From CAYPQL01 sp964412905 (lineage in GTDB: Bacteria; Patescibacteriota; Minisyncoccia; JAHIHE01; JAGLIN01): DNA of 31,290 nucleotides. The stretch spans positions 1 to 31,290 of the forward strand of contig CAYPQL010000010.1 of NCBI GenBank assembly GCA_964412905.1. The letters are read 5' to 3'. Positions 7,864-15,230 of the stretch are shown piece by piece (the first letter of the stretch is position 1; every line of letters starts with the position of its first letter). The notes beneath the pieces were generated by a model, which had not been told where the DNA came from, made no database searches, and saw only the letters and a program-made list of their open reading frames with translations. A program made the position numbers and the translations under genes.

Positions 7864-7986
7864 TGTCATTTCGAGCGTGTCGCGAGAAATCTATAAACAA
7901 TAGAATGCGGAAAGAACGGTTGATTTAAATATAGCTTTTAGATCTCTTCCCGAATTCTCGGGACTGATGCTCATTTCGAGATGACA
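7864..7986. repeat. Palindromic TGTCATTTCGAG element, copy 1
   Basis: The left end TGTCATTTCGAGCG...CGCGAGAAATCTATAAA and the right end ...CTCATTTCGAGATGACA form imperfect terminal inverted repeats around an AT-rich middle (123 bp). It is one of six copies in the window and sits downstream of the NYN gene. No coding capacity is visible, so it is a MITE- or REP-like non-autonomous element. Confidence 0.8.
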
Positions 7987-8063
7987 AAATAGTTTTTTCA
8001 CAGTCTAAAATTTTAAATTTTATTGTGATAGTTTAGCGAGATTAAGAAAGAAATTTATTTTTT

Positions 8064-8237
8064 ATGTTCAAGAGCTTAAAACAAAAAATAAGCCTGAAAA
8101 TAAAACTGCTTAAAAAAGCCGCTTTTTTGGCTTTTATAGGGTATGTCTATGACAAGATTGCGAACAGGAAGAGCAAGAATATTGAGAAGAAAAAATATAT
8201 AGAAGATGTGGAATATGAAGTGGAAGAGAAAAAATAA
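8064..8237 (+). CDS. Small basic protein with one hydrophobic segment (hypothetical)
   Basis: A 57-codon frame, ATG at 8064, TAA at 8235-8237. It starts MFKSLKQKISLKIKLLKKAA, continues with a short hydrophobic stretch FLAFIGYVYDKI, and ends in a highly charged Lys/Glu tail. The pattern (amphipathic basic N-terminus, a marginal membrane segment, charged cytoplasmic tail) could be a small membrane-associated protein. No family is recognised. No strong ribosome site is present, only an A-rich leader with AAGAAAG about 14 bp upstream. It could be a chance frame. Confidence 0.4.
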   Translation: MFKSLKQKISLKIKLLKKAAFLAFIGYVYDKIANRKSKNIEKKKYIEDVEYEVEEKK

Positions 8238-8320
8238 AAAGTTTAAATTATTCCAAAGCAAGTTCAAGATTTATATTTCAGCTGAATAAGCAAGAAATGA
8301 AAATTTGGGAAACTTATTTC

Positions 8321-8345
8321 TTAAGGTCACAAATTGTGACCTTAA
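8321..8345. repeat. Near-perfect 25-bp palindrome
   Basis: The 12-bp arms TTAAGGTCACAA and TTGTGACCTTAA surround a single central A, with no mismatches. It lies about 70 bp before the HEPN gene start, so it could be an operator for the toxin-antitoxin operon. Alternatively it is a relic of an ORF6N/KilA-N-type gene, because the frame reads LRSQIVTLK (see findings). Confidence 0.7.
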
Positions 8346-8414
8346 AAAACAGAAATAGGAATAGATAGTTTCAAATCAAATTCAAAATCCAAATAGTAAA
8401 AACTATAAATAAAT

Positions 8415-8816
8415 ATGGACAAAAAATTGCAAGAACAAATTGATTATTGGCGCAAATCCGGCAAAAAGAATTTGGACGCGATGCAAGTTTTATTTGAAAA
8501 TAAGCATTATGACTCAGCTTTATTTTTTGGGCATTTGGCGCTGGAAAAAACATTAAAAGGACTGATTGTTGAGACCGCTAAAAAATCAGCTCCTTATATT
8601 CATGATTTGGAAAAGTTAGCATTGTTGGCTAACTTAGAATTTGACGAAGCAAAAGCGATTGACTTAAGAGTTATTACTGATTTCAACATTGCCGGAAGAT
8701 ATAAAGAAGCCAAGTTCGCTTTTTATAAAAAATGCGATAAGAAATATACAGAAAAACATCTTAAAATTATTAAAGAATTATTTTTATGGTTAGAAAAAGA
8801 ATACCAAAAAAAGTAG
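8415..8816 (+). CDS. HEPN-domain protein (toxin-like partner of MNT)
   Basis: 133 residues, all-helical HEPN fold of the PF05168 type: YWRKSGKKNLDAMQVLFENKHYDSALFFGHLALEKTLKGLI, then PYIHDLEKLALLANL and ITDFNIAGRYKEAKF. By family knowledge HEPN proteins paired with a minimal nucleotidyltransferase act as toxin-antitoxin modules, where HEPN is usually the RNase toxin. The canonical RX4-6H ribonuclease motif of HepT is not obvious here, so catalytic activity is uncertain. It overlaps the downstream MNT gene by 31 bp, which implies coupled expression. It sits in the accessory stretch between rpsO-NYN and pnp. Confidence 0.85.
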   Translation: MDKKLQEQIDYWRKSGKKNLDAMQVLFENKHYDSALFFGHLALEKTLKGLIVETAKKSAPYIHDLEKLALLANLEFDEAKAIDLRVITDFNIAGRYKEAKFAFYKKCDKKYTEKHLKIIKELFLWLEKEYQKK

Positions 8817-9121
8817 AGAGAGAAATTGAAAGGTATTTGAATATTTTGAAAGAAGACAGTCTGCCGATCAATAAAGTTTTTCTTTTCGGGTCTTTCGCTC
8901 GCGGTTTGCAGCGCAAATGGAGCGATATTGATTTGTGCGTTATCTCGCCGAAATTCAAGGATTCTTTTGAGGCGTCTCAATATCTTTGGAAAAAACGAAA
9001 GATTTTTGACATAAATTATACCATTGAGCCGGTCGGTTTCAGCCTGAAAGATTTCAACGATAAATATAATTTCTTGGCGAGCGAGATTAAAAGGACGGGG
9101 ATTGAGGTGGGGATAAGTTAG
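8786..9121 (+). CDS. MNT-type minimal nucleotidyltransferase (antitoxin-like)
   Basis: 111 residues with the polymerase-beta-type nucleotidyltransferase core: KVFLFGSFARGLQRKWSDIDLCVIS, giving GSFARG at 35-40 and the metal-binding D47 and D49. In characterised MntA/HepT pairs the MNT protein AMPylates a tyrosine of HEPN and neutralises it; that mechanism is a family inference here. The long overlap with the HEPN gene fits a bicistronic module. The overlap would shrink if translation began at a later codon, but no other Met precedes the core motif. The gene stops 3 bp before the first REP hairpin. Confidence 0.88.
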   Translation: MVRKRIPKKVEREIERYLNILKEDSLPINKVFLFGSFARGLQRKWSDIDLCVISPKFKDSFEASQYLWKKRKIFDINYTIEPVGFSLKDFNDKYNFLASEIKRTGIEVGIS

Positions 9122-9124
9122 AGT

Positions 9125-9160
9125 GTTGGCTCCACTCTCCTGAGTGGAGCCCGTTGTGAA
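9125..9160 (-). repeat. REP-a hairpin, copy 1 (inverted, left flank of RAYT)
   Basis: Perfect 10-bp stem GGCTCCACTC/GAGTGGAGCC (9128-9137 and 9142-9151) with loop TCCT, followed by CGTTGTGAA. Its reverse complement matches the three other copies, including the conserved TTCACAAC flank. This copy therefore faces opposite to the one after the transposase. Confidence 0.93.
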
Positions 9161-9177
9161 AAACATAAGATGAAAAT

Positions 9178-9723
9178 ATGCCAACACCTAGAATGCATGA
9201 AGAAGATAAAAATAAAATCCATTTTTTGACTTTTACTACGATTGAATGGATTGATATTTTTACCAAGCTGGAATATTTTGATTTGATAGTAAGCACATTC
9301 AAATATTGCCAGAAAAATCAAGGGCTGTTTTTATACGGATTTGTGATAATGACTAATCATCTTCATTGTCTAGTATCGGCTAAAGAAGGCTGTTATTTGG
9401 AGGATATAGTTGCGTCATTTAAAAAATTTACCACATCCCAAATAAAAATATTACTGGAAAAAGACAATCGTAAATATATTTCAGCTTTGATAAAAAGTTC
9501 TTATTCAAAAAAAGACGGCACCGCTTTTCAAATTTGGCAAAGAGAAAATTATCCGGAAATTATAGAATCTGAAAAATTTTTTCTGCAGAAAATGAATTAC
9601 ATCCACAATAATCCCGTTAAGAAAGGCTATGTTGCGAAACCGGAAGATTGGGTTTATTCGTCTGCTAGAAATTATTTGTTAAATGACAATTCTTTGATAA
9701 AAATTGATAGGGTTGCCTTGTGA
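9178..9723 (+). CDS. REP-associated tyrosine transposase (RAYT, Y1/IS200-like)
   Basis: 181 residues with the Y1 HUH signature: KIHFLTFTTIEWIDIF, FVIMTNHLHCLVS (H61 and H63 coordinate the metal) and MNYIHNNPVKKGYV with the likely nucleophile Y141. The order and the IHNNPV motif are characteristic of the TnpA-REP (RAYT) group, which is domesticated from IS200/IS605 and mobilises or processes REP hairpins. It is directly bracketed by inverted REP-a hairpins at 9125-9160 and 9727-9761, as expected for this family. It appears intact. The stop codon is TGA. No Shine-Dalgarno is evident. Confidence 0.93.
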   Translation: MPTPRMHEEDKNKIHFLTFTTIEWIDIFTKLEYFDLIVSTFKYCQKNQGLFLYGFVIMTNHLHCLVSAKEGCYLEDIVASFKKFTTSQIKILLEKDNRKYISALIKSSYSKKDGTAFQIWQRENYPEIIESEKFFLQKMNYIHNNPVKKGYVAKPEDWVYSSARNYLLNDNSLIKIDRVAL

Positions 9724-9726
9724 AAC

Positions 9727-9761
9727 TTCACAACAGGCTCCACTCGGGAGAGTGGAGCCAA
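9727..9761 (+). repeat. REP-a hairpin, copy 2 (right flank of RAYT)
   Basis: TTCACAACA flank, then stem GGCTCCACTC (9736-9745), loop GGGA, stem GAGTGGAGCC (9750-9759). It starts three bases after the transposase stop codon and is inverted relative to copy 1. Confidence 0.95.
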
Positions 9762-9789
9762 TGGAGGAAACGGAGACGACACTTCCGCC

Positions 9790-9820
9790 GCAGTCCTCTG
9801 ATGAGAGACTGCAGCGAGGC
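9790..9820 (+). repeat. REP-b hairpin, left copy
   Basis: GCAGTCCTCT, loop GATG, AGAGACTGC forms an 8-9 bp stem with one bulged C, followed by AGCGAGGC. A related hairpin in opposite orientation lies at 10252-10280. The two flank the unknown gene at 9849-10223. Confidence 0.7.
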
Positions 9821-9848
9821 TGAAAAATTAACAAGCTAAAAAAATAAT

Positions 9849-10223
9849 ATGGACAATAAACTTATATCAGAAGAACAAGAACAATTAAGAAATTGGATCA
9901 CTCAAGTGGAAATGGGCGAAATGGCTCAAGTTCAAGATCTAATTGATAATTGCAATGTTGCTTACCAATTTGCAAAAACACATAGCGTTTATGTTAAAGA
10001 CTGGGAAAAAACAAAAGAAAAAATGGAAAAAAATTTGGAAAATGGCACTTTACCTCCTGGCGTAAGTGCTAATTTGCATCGCGCAATTATAAATGCCTCT
10101 GATAATGTAATGCAAAATAAATTAAAAAATGTTCAAGACGCTTTTCAACAAAAATTTGGAGAATCAATTTTTAATTATCTTGGACCAGATGGAAAAACAA
10201 AAAAACTTTTTGGAATTTTTTGA
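9849..10223 (+). CDS. Hypothetical protein, 124 aa, between inverted hairpins
   Basis: I do not recognise this protein. It is 124 residues, hydrophilic and probably mostly helical. It begins MDNKLISEEQEQLRNWITQV, has an Asn/Lys-rich middle with a single TLPPGVSANLHRAI turn, and ends FNYLGPDGKTKKLFGIF. It has no signal peptide or membrane segment. The gene is bracketed by REP-b hairpins in opposite orientation and by REP-a copies 2 and 3, immediately downstream of the RAYT transposase. This suggests cargo carried or trapped within a repeat-rich island. The start is the first ATG after the left hairpin, with an A-rich leader and no clear ribosome site. It ends in TGA. Confidence 0.7.
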   Translation: MDNKLISEEQEQLRNWITQVEMGEMAQVQDLIDNCNVAYQFAKTHSVYVKDWEKTKEKMEKNLENGTLPPGVSANLHRAIINASDNVMQNKLKNVQDAFQQKFGESIFNYLGPDGKTKKLFGIF

Positions 10224-10251
10224 TAATATTATAGAGGAAGAAAATATTTCT

Positions 10252-10280
10252 GCCTAGTCGCAGTCTCTGTGTCGGGACTG
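10252..10280 (-). repeat. REP-b hairpin, right copy (inverted)
   Basis: GCCTAGTCGCAGTCTCTG...GGGACTG pairs CAGTC with GACTG. Its reverse complement shares CAGTCC, then AGAGACTGC, then AGGC with the left copy at 9790-9820. It could also serve as a terminator for the unknown gene. Confidence 0.6.
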
Positions 10281-10306
10281 GGATGAGATTATAAAATTGA
10301 TGCGAA

Positions 10307-10342
10307 TTCACAACAGGCTCCACTCGGGAGAGTGGAGCCAAC
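10307..10342 (+). repeat. REP-a hairpin, copy 3
   Basis: Sequence matches copy 2: TTCACAACA flank, stem GGCTCCACTC (10316-10325), loop GGGA, stem GAGTGGAGCC (10330-10339), then AAC. It lies in the pnp upstream region, about 550 bp from the RAYT copy. Confidence 0.95.
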
Positions 10343-10398
10343 AACTAACGCAAAAAAATACCAACAACAACTTTAAATAATAAACTAATTAACAACTT

Positions 10399-10468
10399 GC
10401 CGGTCTATGAACAGTTAGATTGAGATATTGCTTTAAAAACAATATCAGTCTAGAGTTTGCAGATCGGC
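10399..10468 (+). promoter_or_regulatory. Structured pnp leader, candidate autoregulatory hairpin
   Basis: A long-range stem GCCGGTCT (10399-10406) with AGATCGGC (10461-10468), 8 bp with one G-U pair, encloses GAAC/GTTT and an inner stem TAGATTGA(G)ATATTG against CAATATCAGTCTA, capped by an A-rich loop. It ends 25 nt before the pnp start. In E. coli an RNase III-cleaved leader stem lets PNPase repress its own mRNA, and this structure is positioned for a similar role (inference). Confidence 0.6.
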
Positions 10469-10493
10469 AGAATTAAAGAAAGGAAATGAAAAA

Positions 10494-12575
10494 ATGGAAG
10501 TGAAAACATTTAAAAAGGAGATTGCGGGGAGGGAATTAATTATTGAGGCAGGAAAACTTGCCGGGCAAGCGAACGGGTCTGCGACAATTCAATATGGCGA
10601 CACTGTCGTGCTGGCAACGGCGACGATGAGCGATCGGCAGAGGGACGGGATAAATTATTTCCCGCTGATGGTGGATTATGAAGAAAGGCTTTACGCGGCG
10701 GGAAAAATCAAGGGAAGCAGATTTATCAAAAGAGAAGGCCGACCAACCGATGATGCGGTTTTGTCGGGAAGAATGACGGACAGAATTTTGCGTCCGCTTT
10801 TTAACGGCCGAATCAGGAACGACATCCAAGTGATTATAACTATTTTGTCGGTGGATCAAGCGAACGATCCCGATCTTTGCGCGATCATCGGCGCGTCGAT
10901 CGCGCTGGCGATTTCGGACATACCATGGAACGGGCCGGTGGGAGCGGCGAGAGTGTCAAAAGCTAACGGAAAAATAATCATCAATCCGACTTACGAGCAA
11001 AGAAACGAAAGCTTGTTTGAAGTAATGATCGCGGGACGGGGCGGAAAAATAAATATGATTGAAGCCGGAGGAAAAGAAGCGCCGGAGAGCGAAGTTTTGG
11101 AAGCGATTGAATTCGCCCAAAGCTATATTCAAGAAATAGAGAAATTCCAAATTGAGATAGTTTCACAAATTGGAAAAGCAAAAAAGGAGGTTCCGCTGGT
11201 TAAAACTGATGACGAGACGGAGAAAAAAATCAGGGAATTTCTTTCGGATAAACTATACGACTTGAACTTTAAAACTTCCAAAGAAGAACAGGGCGCGAAA
11301 GAAAAAATAATAAGAGAAGAATTGAAAGCGTTTGTCACGGAAAACTTTTCGGAAAAAGATCTTGCCGTGGCGAATATAATTATGGAAGAAGAAACGGACG
11401 CCATTATGCACAAGAGTATTTTACAGGATAACAAAAGACCGGATGGCAGAAAAATGAATGAGTTGAGAGAAATCAGCGCGAATGTCGGAATTCTTCCCAG
11501 AACTCACGGCTCGGGATTATTCAACAGGGGCGCGACGCAGGCGCTTACCGTGGCAACTCTCGGCGCTCCCAGCGACGAGCAAACTTTGGATAGTATGGAG
11601 GAAGAGGGGACAAAAAGATTTATGCACCATTACAGCTTCCCGCCATTTTCAGTCGGAGAAGTCGCTCCGATGCGCGGACCGGGCAGAAGAGAAATCGGCC
11701 ACGGCGCGCTGGCGGAAAAAGCGCTTTGCCCGATGATACCGGATAAAGAAGTCTTCCCGTATACCATCAGATTAGTCTCTGAAGTTCTTTCCTCAAACGG
11801 TTCGTCTTCAATGGCAAGCACCTGCGGAAGTTCGCTGGCACTGATGGACGCGGGAGTTCCGATTCCAAGGCCGATTGCGGGAATTGCGATGGGCTTGATT
11901 TCAAACAAGAGCGGGGAATACAAAGTTCTAACCGACATTCAAGGCCCGGAAGATCATTACGGGGATATGGATTTCAAAATCGCCGGCTCGGAAATTGGAA
12001 TTACCGCGATGCAAATGGATGTGAAAGTGGAGGGCATAACTTTGGAAATAATCAAAGAAACTCTGAAGGATGCAAGAATCGCCAGAATGCAAATTATGGA
12101 AGTTATGAATAAAACAATACCGGCGTCCAGAAAAGAACTTTCTCAATACGCTCCGCGAATCACGACTATGAGAATAAATCCTGAAAAGATCAGGGATGTC
12201 ATCGGTCCCGGCGGAAAAGTCATTAACGAAATCATAGCCGAGACGGGAGTGACAATTGATATTGAAGACGACGGCTTGGTAATCATAACTTCCAAGGATC
12301 CAGTGGCGGCCAAGAAGGCCGAGGAGTGGATAAAAAATTTAACCAGAGAAGTCGTCGCGGGAGAAATATTCCAAGGCAAGGTGGTGAAAATTATGGACTT
12401 CGGAGCTTTCGTTGAAATTCTTCCAGGCCAAGACGGACTGGTCCATATTTCCGAGCTTGCCCCGACTCGCGTCAACAAAGTCAGCGACATTGTTAATGTC
12501 GGAGATATTATAGCCGTCAAAGTAAAAGAAATTGATTCTCAAGGAAGAATCAGCTTAACGCATAAAGGAGTCTAA
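10494..12575 (+). CDS. pnp: Polyribonucleotide nucleotidyltransferase (PNPase)
   Basis: 693 residues, close to the usual 700. Two RNase PH-like domains: the first has GSATIQYGDTVVLATATMS and YEERLYAAGKIKGSRF; the second has RPDGRKMNELREI, THGSGLFNRGATQALT, the phosphate-binding SSSMASTCGSSLALMDAGVP and the active-site stretch GPEDHYGDMDFKIAG. A KH domain follows (GPGGKVINEIIAETG, around residue 570), then a C-terminal S1 domain (GKVVKIMDFGAFVEILPGQDGLVHISELA). The enzyme degrades RNA 3' to 5' using phosphate and can add tails. AAAGGA at 10479-10484 is a good ribosome site 9 nt before the ATG. A structured leader precedes it. It is intact; only its distance from rpsO is unusual. Confidence 0.98.
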   Translation: MEVKTFKKEIAGRELIIEAGKLAGQANGSATIQYGDTVVLATATMSDRQRDGINYFPLMVDYEERLYAAGKIKGSRFIKREGRPTDDAVLSGRMTDRILRPLFNGRIRNDIQVIITILSVDQANDPDLCAIIGASIALAISDIPWNGPVGAARVSKANGKIIINPTYEQRNESLFEVMIAGRGGKINMIEAGGKEAPESEVLEAIEFAQSYIQEIEKFQIEIVSQIGKAKKEVPLVKTDDETEKKIREFLSDKLYDLNFKTSKEEQGAKEKIIREELKAFVTENFSEKDLAVANIIMEEETDAIMHKSILQDNKRPDGRKMNELREISANVGILPRTHGSGLFNRGATQALTVATLGAPSDEQTLDSMEEEGTKRFMHHYSFPPFSVGEVAPMRGPGRREIGHGALAEKALCPMIPDKEVFPYTIRLVSEVLSSNGSSSMASTCGSSLALMDAGVPIPRPIAGIAMGLISNKSGEYKVLTDIQGPEDHYGDMDFKIAGSEIGITAMQMDVKVEGITLEIIKETLKDARIARMQIMEVMNKTIPASRKELSQYAPRITTMRINPEKIRDVIGPGGKVINEIIAETGVTIDIEDDGLVIITSKDPVAAKKAEEWIKNLTREVVAGEIFQGKVVKIMDFGAFVEILPGQDGLVHISELAPTRVNKVSDIVNVGDIIAVKVKEIDSQGRISLTHKGV

Positions 12576-12615
12576 TGTTAGCGTAAAATAAAAATTAAAT
12601 ATGCGTTTAAAAATG

Positions 12616-12646
12616 AGCGGGCCGGGCAAATGCCGCTTGGCCCGCT
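12616..12646. terminator. GC-rich hairpin after pnp (probable terminator)
   Basis: AGCGGGCC (12616-12623) pairs perfectly with GGCCCGCT (12639-12646). It starts 40 bp after the pnp stop. The following TATAAAAG is only weakly T-rich, so it may instead protect the 3' end of the message. Confidence 0.55.
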
Positions 12647-12683
12647 TATAAAAGTAACAATTTAAGCAACTGCCCGCCTTCTT

Positions 12684-12767
12684 TGTCATTTCGAGCGTGT
12701 CGCGAGAAATCTGTATATGGAGAAATATCTAAAATTTATAGATTTCTCGCTGATGCTCGAAATGACA
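12684..12767. repeat. Palindromic TGTCATTTCGAG element, copy 2
   Basis: 84 bp. TGTCATTTCGAGCGTGTCGC, then GAGAAATCT, pairs with AGATTTCTCGC...GCTCGAAATGACA across a short AT-rich loop. It is a near-perfect long hairpin in the gap between pnp and the coiled-coil gene. Confidence 0.9.
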
Positions 12768-12854
12768 GATTTTCAGAGCAAGTAATTTTTTGGAACAGCT
12801 GAACAGTTGCTAATCTAAAAGAATTTCTCAATTCAAGCTAATATAAAAACATTT

Positions 12855-15212
12855 ATGGCGAATAGCGCAAAAATAAGAACCATGCGAGATGATATTGATG
12901 AGGCAAAAAAAGATTTGGAAGAACAAACAAGACAACAGCAAAAACCGCAGGTCATGGATATTGCGGAAGAAAGTATAAAAAAACAGCCTCTTCGGTCAAA
13001 ATCAATTCAATCTGATCAATCCAGCTCGCGACAAGCTGCTGGTTTTGACGCGCGACAACCTGAAAAAAATTCCGCTATTTTGCCCAAAGAAGACAGGAAG
13101 CCGATTTTTATTTCGCCCGAAAAGCCTATCGCGCTGTTTTCAAAAAAAATAAACGCCGCGGAAGACAACGAAATCAAAGATCTTGTAAAAAGAATTTCCG
13201 ACGAGACTGACAAAGATTCTTATGATGATAAAAATTTAACAAAAAAAGAAACCAGCGAGAAAAACTTTTCGCAAACGGAGAAAACCGGCCAAACAGCAAG
13301 CGAAACTATTGATAAAAATAAAGGCGAAACAGAGGCGATTATAGAAAAAACCACGCAAGAGATTATTGACGATCTGGCCGAAAAAAATGACGCGAAGAAA
13401 AAAAACAAAGAAGCGGAAGCCGCCAAGAAAAGCATGGAGGAAATGGAAACTTTGAAAAAAGATCTCAATAAAATAGAAGCTGAAGAAAAAATCAGAGAAG
13501 CGGAGACCGCGAAAAGAAGCGCGAGAGAAACAGAAGTTTTGGAAAAAAACACTAAAGAAGTAGAGGATTTAAAAAAAATGATCGGCAGAATTTCGGAATC
13601 GGCGATTAACGCGGAAAAAAAAGCCGGAGATGAAATAAGAAATATGGAAAACAAAGAAGCGGAAGCCGCCAAGAAAAGCATGGAGGAAATGGAAACTTTG
13701 AAAAAAGATCTCAATAAAATAGAAGCTGAAGAAAAAATCAGAGAAGCGGAGACCGCGAAAAGAAGCGCGAGAGAAACAGAAGTTTTGGAAAAAAACACTA
13801 AAGAAGTAGAGGATTTAAAAAAAATGATCGGCAGAATTTCGGAATCGGCGATTAACGCGGAAAAAAAAGCCGGAGATGAAATAGATAATGTTAAAAAATC
13901 AAACGAAGCGACTCAAAAAAATGGCGCCGTAAAACCTCTCGCGCGACAACATAAGCAAAATATTCAGCAAAGCTCTCAAATCACGGGAGTTAAAAAAGTT
14001 GAAGACATGCCCGTTTCTATTCCTTCGAGCGAAAAAGAAGGCGGGTCTTTCTGGAAAAATGTCTTGGAACAAATAAAAAAAACCGACGAGTCAAGAAAAA
14101 TAAATGATTTAAAAAACGAAAATTTAATTCCAAAGATCAAAACGGGCGAGGAGGGAAAATTTGAAAAATACAGCGAACAATCCGGGGTTTTGCAAAATAA
14201 TAGTCGGCAAAAAGAAGAGCCTGACAAAAAAAGCTTGCCTAAAAAAGTTTATAATGAGAATTATACTCCTCCCGCCGAAAGATTGGCGCGGGGAAAACAA
14301 GAACTTTACAGCTCTGTCGTAAAAAAGGTAAAGGCGCGGGAAGAAAAGGGCGAAATGGAGTCTTTGAAAAATACCGTTATGCTCAAAAATCGGCGGATTT
14401 TATCAAAGAACGAGGAATACGAAAAGCTTAAGCGTAGCATAGCGCGAAAATATCATATACAGCTGTTTCCTTTGCCATGGAAAAAAATTATTTCTGCCGC
14501 GATTATCGCGCTTGCGACGACCGGAGTTGTTTCATATTTTGTTTTTTCAAGAATCAATCCTCACGCGCCAATCTCGAATCCTCCAGTCATCGCCGGCGAT
14601 GAAATTCAAAAATTTTCCGTCGTGGAAAAAAAGATAATAATTTCCAGAAAAGATTTTGAGGGATTTAATAATTTGGAATCAGAAGCCTTTAATATTTTTA
14701 ATTCCGATGAAAATATTAAAGCCATAAAATTGCTTATCGTCAACAGCGAAACGGATAGAAATATCTTGCCACTGCCGGAAGCGCTTGATTCCATCGGAAT
14801 AATCAATGCAAAAGAAAACACAAATTATCTTCCGGACGGATTTTTGCGAGCGGCCGCGAATAACTATAATATATTCATATTTAAAACAGAAAAAAAAGCC
14901 ATTCGTTATGGTTTGGCGATAAAAACAAATAATAAAGATTCTTTATCCAGCGTAATGCGGGCGTGGGAGAAAGAAGAAGCCAAGAACAAAAAAATGTCCG
15001 CCGTTTTAAAACCTTTATTTGTAAATGACAAAAACTTTGGGGACAATCTCGGCTCTTTTTCGGCATCGCTTTATAAAAATATTGAAATAAGATATGTTCA
15101 TCTTGTTAATAAAGATACCGCTTTGAATTATTTTTTCTATGAAGATGTGTTGGTTTTCACAACCTCAAAAGAAACCGCTTTCACGATGGTTGATTTTTTA
15201 ATTACAAACTAA
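12855..15212 (+). CDS. Large coiled-coil, single-pass membrane protein (hypothetical)
   Basis: 785 residues, not assigned to a known family. Residues 1-180 are polar and low-complexity. Residues about 183-343 are two identical 82-residue-period coiled-coil blocks rich in Lys/Glu (KEAEAAKKSMEEMETLKKDL and EEKIREAETAKRSARETEVL). A disordered linker follows. One membrane segment lies at about 545-565 (IISAAIIALATTGVVSYFVF), preceded by a basic patch, and a folded outer domain of about 220 residues ends the protein. The topology is probably a long cytoplasmic N-terminus with an extracellular C-terminus. The coiled coils could span or organise something beneath the membrane. It is followed by galU after 18 bp, so the two are likely cotranscribed. 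The start has an A-rich leader only. Confidence 0.75.
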   Translation: MANSAKIRTMRDDIDEAKKDLEEQTRQQQKPQVMDIAEESIKKQPLRSKSIQSDQSSSRQAAGFDARQPEKNSAILPKEDRKPIFISPEKPIALFSKKINAAEDNEIKDLVKRISDETDKDSYDDKNLTKKETSEKNFSQTEKTGQTASETIDKNKGETEAIIEKTTQEIIDDLAEKNDAKKKNKEAEAAKKSMEEMETLKKDLNKIEAEEKIREAETAKRSARETEVLEKNTKEVEDLKKMIGRISESAINAEKKAGDEIRNMENKEAEAAKKSMEEMETLKKDLNKIEAEEKIREAETAKRSARETEVLEKNTKEVEDLKKMIGRISESAINAEKKAGDEIDNVKKSNEATQKNGAVKPLARQHKQNIQQSSQITGVKKVEDMPVSIPSSEKEGGSFWKNVLEQIKKTDESRKINDLKNENLIPKIKTGEEGKFEKYSEQSGVLQNNSRQKEEPDKKSLPKKVYNENYTPPAERLARGKQELYSSVVKKVKAREEKGEMESLKNTVMLKNRRILSKNEEYEKLKRSIARKYHIQLFPLPWKKIISAAIIALATTGVVSYFVFSRINPHAPISNPPVIAGDEIQKFSVVEKKIIISRKDFEGFNNLESEAFNIFNSDENIKAIKLLIVNSETDRNILPLPEALDSIGIINAKENTNYLPDGFLRAAANNYNIFIFKTEKKAIRYGLAIKTNNKDSLSSVMRAWEKEEAKNKKMSAVLKPLFVNDKNFGDNLGSFSASLYKNIEIRYVHLVNKDTALNYFFYEDVLVFTTSKETAFTMVDFLITN
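13402..13637 (+). repeat. 236-bp perfect direct repeat, unit 1
   Basis: It reads identically to 13648-13883, base for base as far as I can compare by eye. The period is 246 bp (82 codons), so the reading frame is preserved. The unit encodes a Lys/Glu-rich coiled coil. Confidence 0.95.
13648..13883 (+). repeat. 236-bp perfect direct repeat, unit 2
   Basis: Second copy of the duplication inside the coiled-coil protein gene, separated from unit 1 by 10 bp. The lack of any difference implies a very recent duplication, active homogenisation, or an assembly artefact. Confidence 0.95.
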
Positions 15213-15230
15213 GAGCTTAAAAAAACAATT

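Noticed and set aside
8297..8368. 23-codon mini-frame containing LRSQIVTLK
   Set aside because: Too short and lacking a ribosome site to be called a gene; kept only as a palindrome observation.
8723..9187. 154-codon minus-strand frame over HEPN/MNT
   Set aside because: Antisense shadow; the plus-strand frames carry clear HEPN and nucleotidyltransferase motifs.
9718..10225. UGA recoded as glycine or tryptophan
   Set aside because: The RAYT gene, the 124-aa gene and rnpA all end in TGA, and the rnpA stop forms a classical ATGA overlap with yidD, so UGA works as a stop.
13220..13798. 192-codon open frame antisense to the coiled-coil gene
   Set aside because: It mirrors the duplicated Lys/Glu-rich block, gives a Ser/Phe-rich repeated peptide, and the sense frame has all the features of a real protein.
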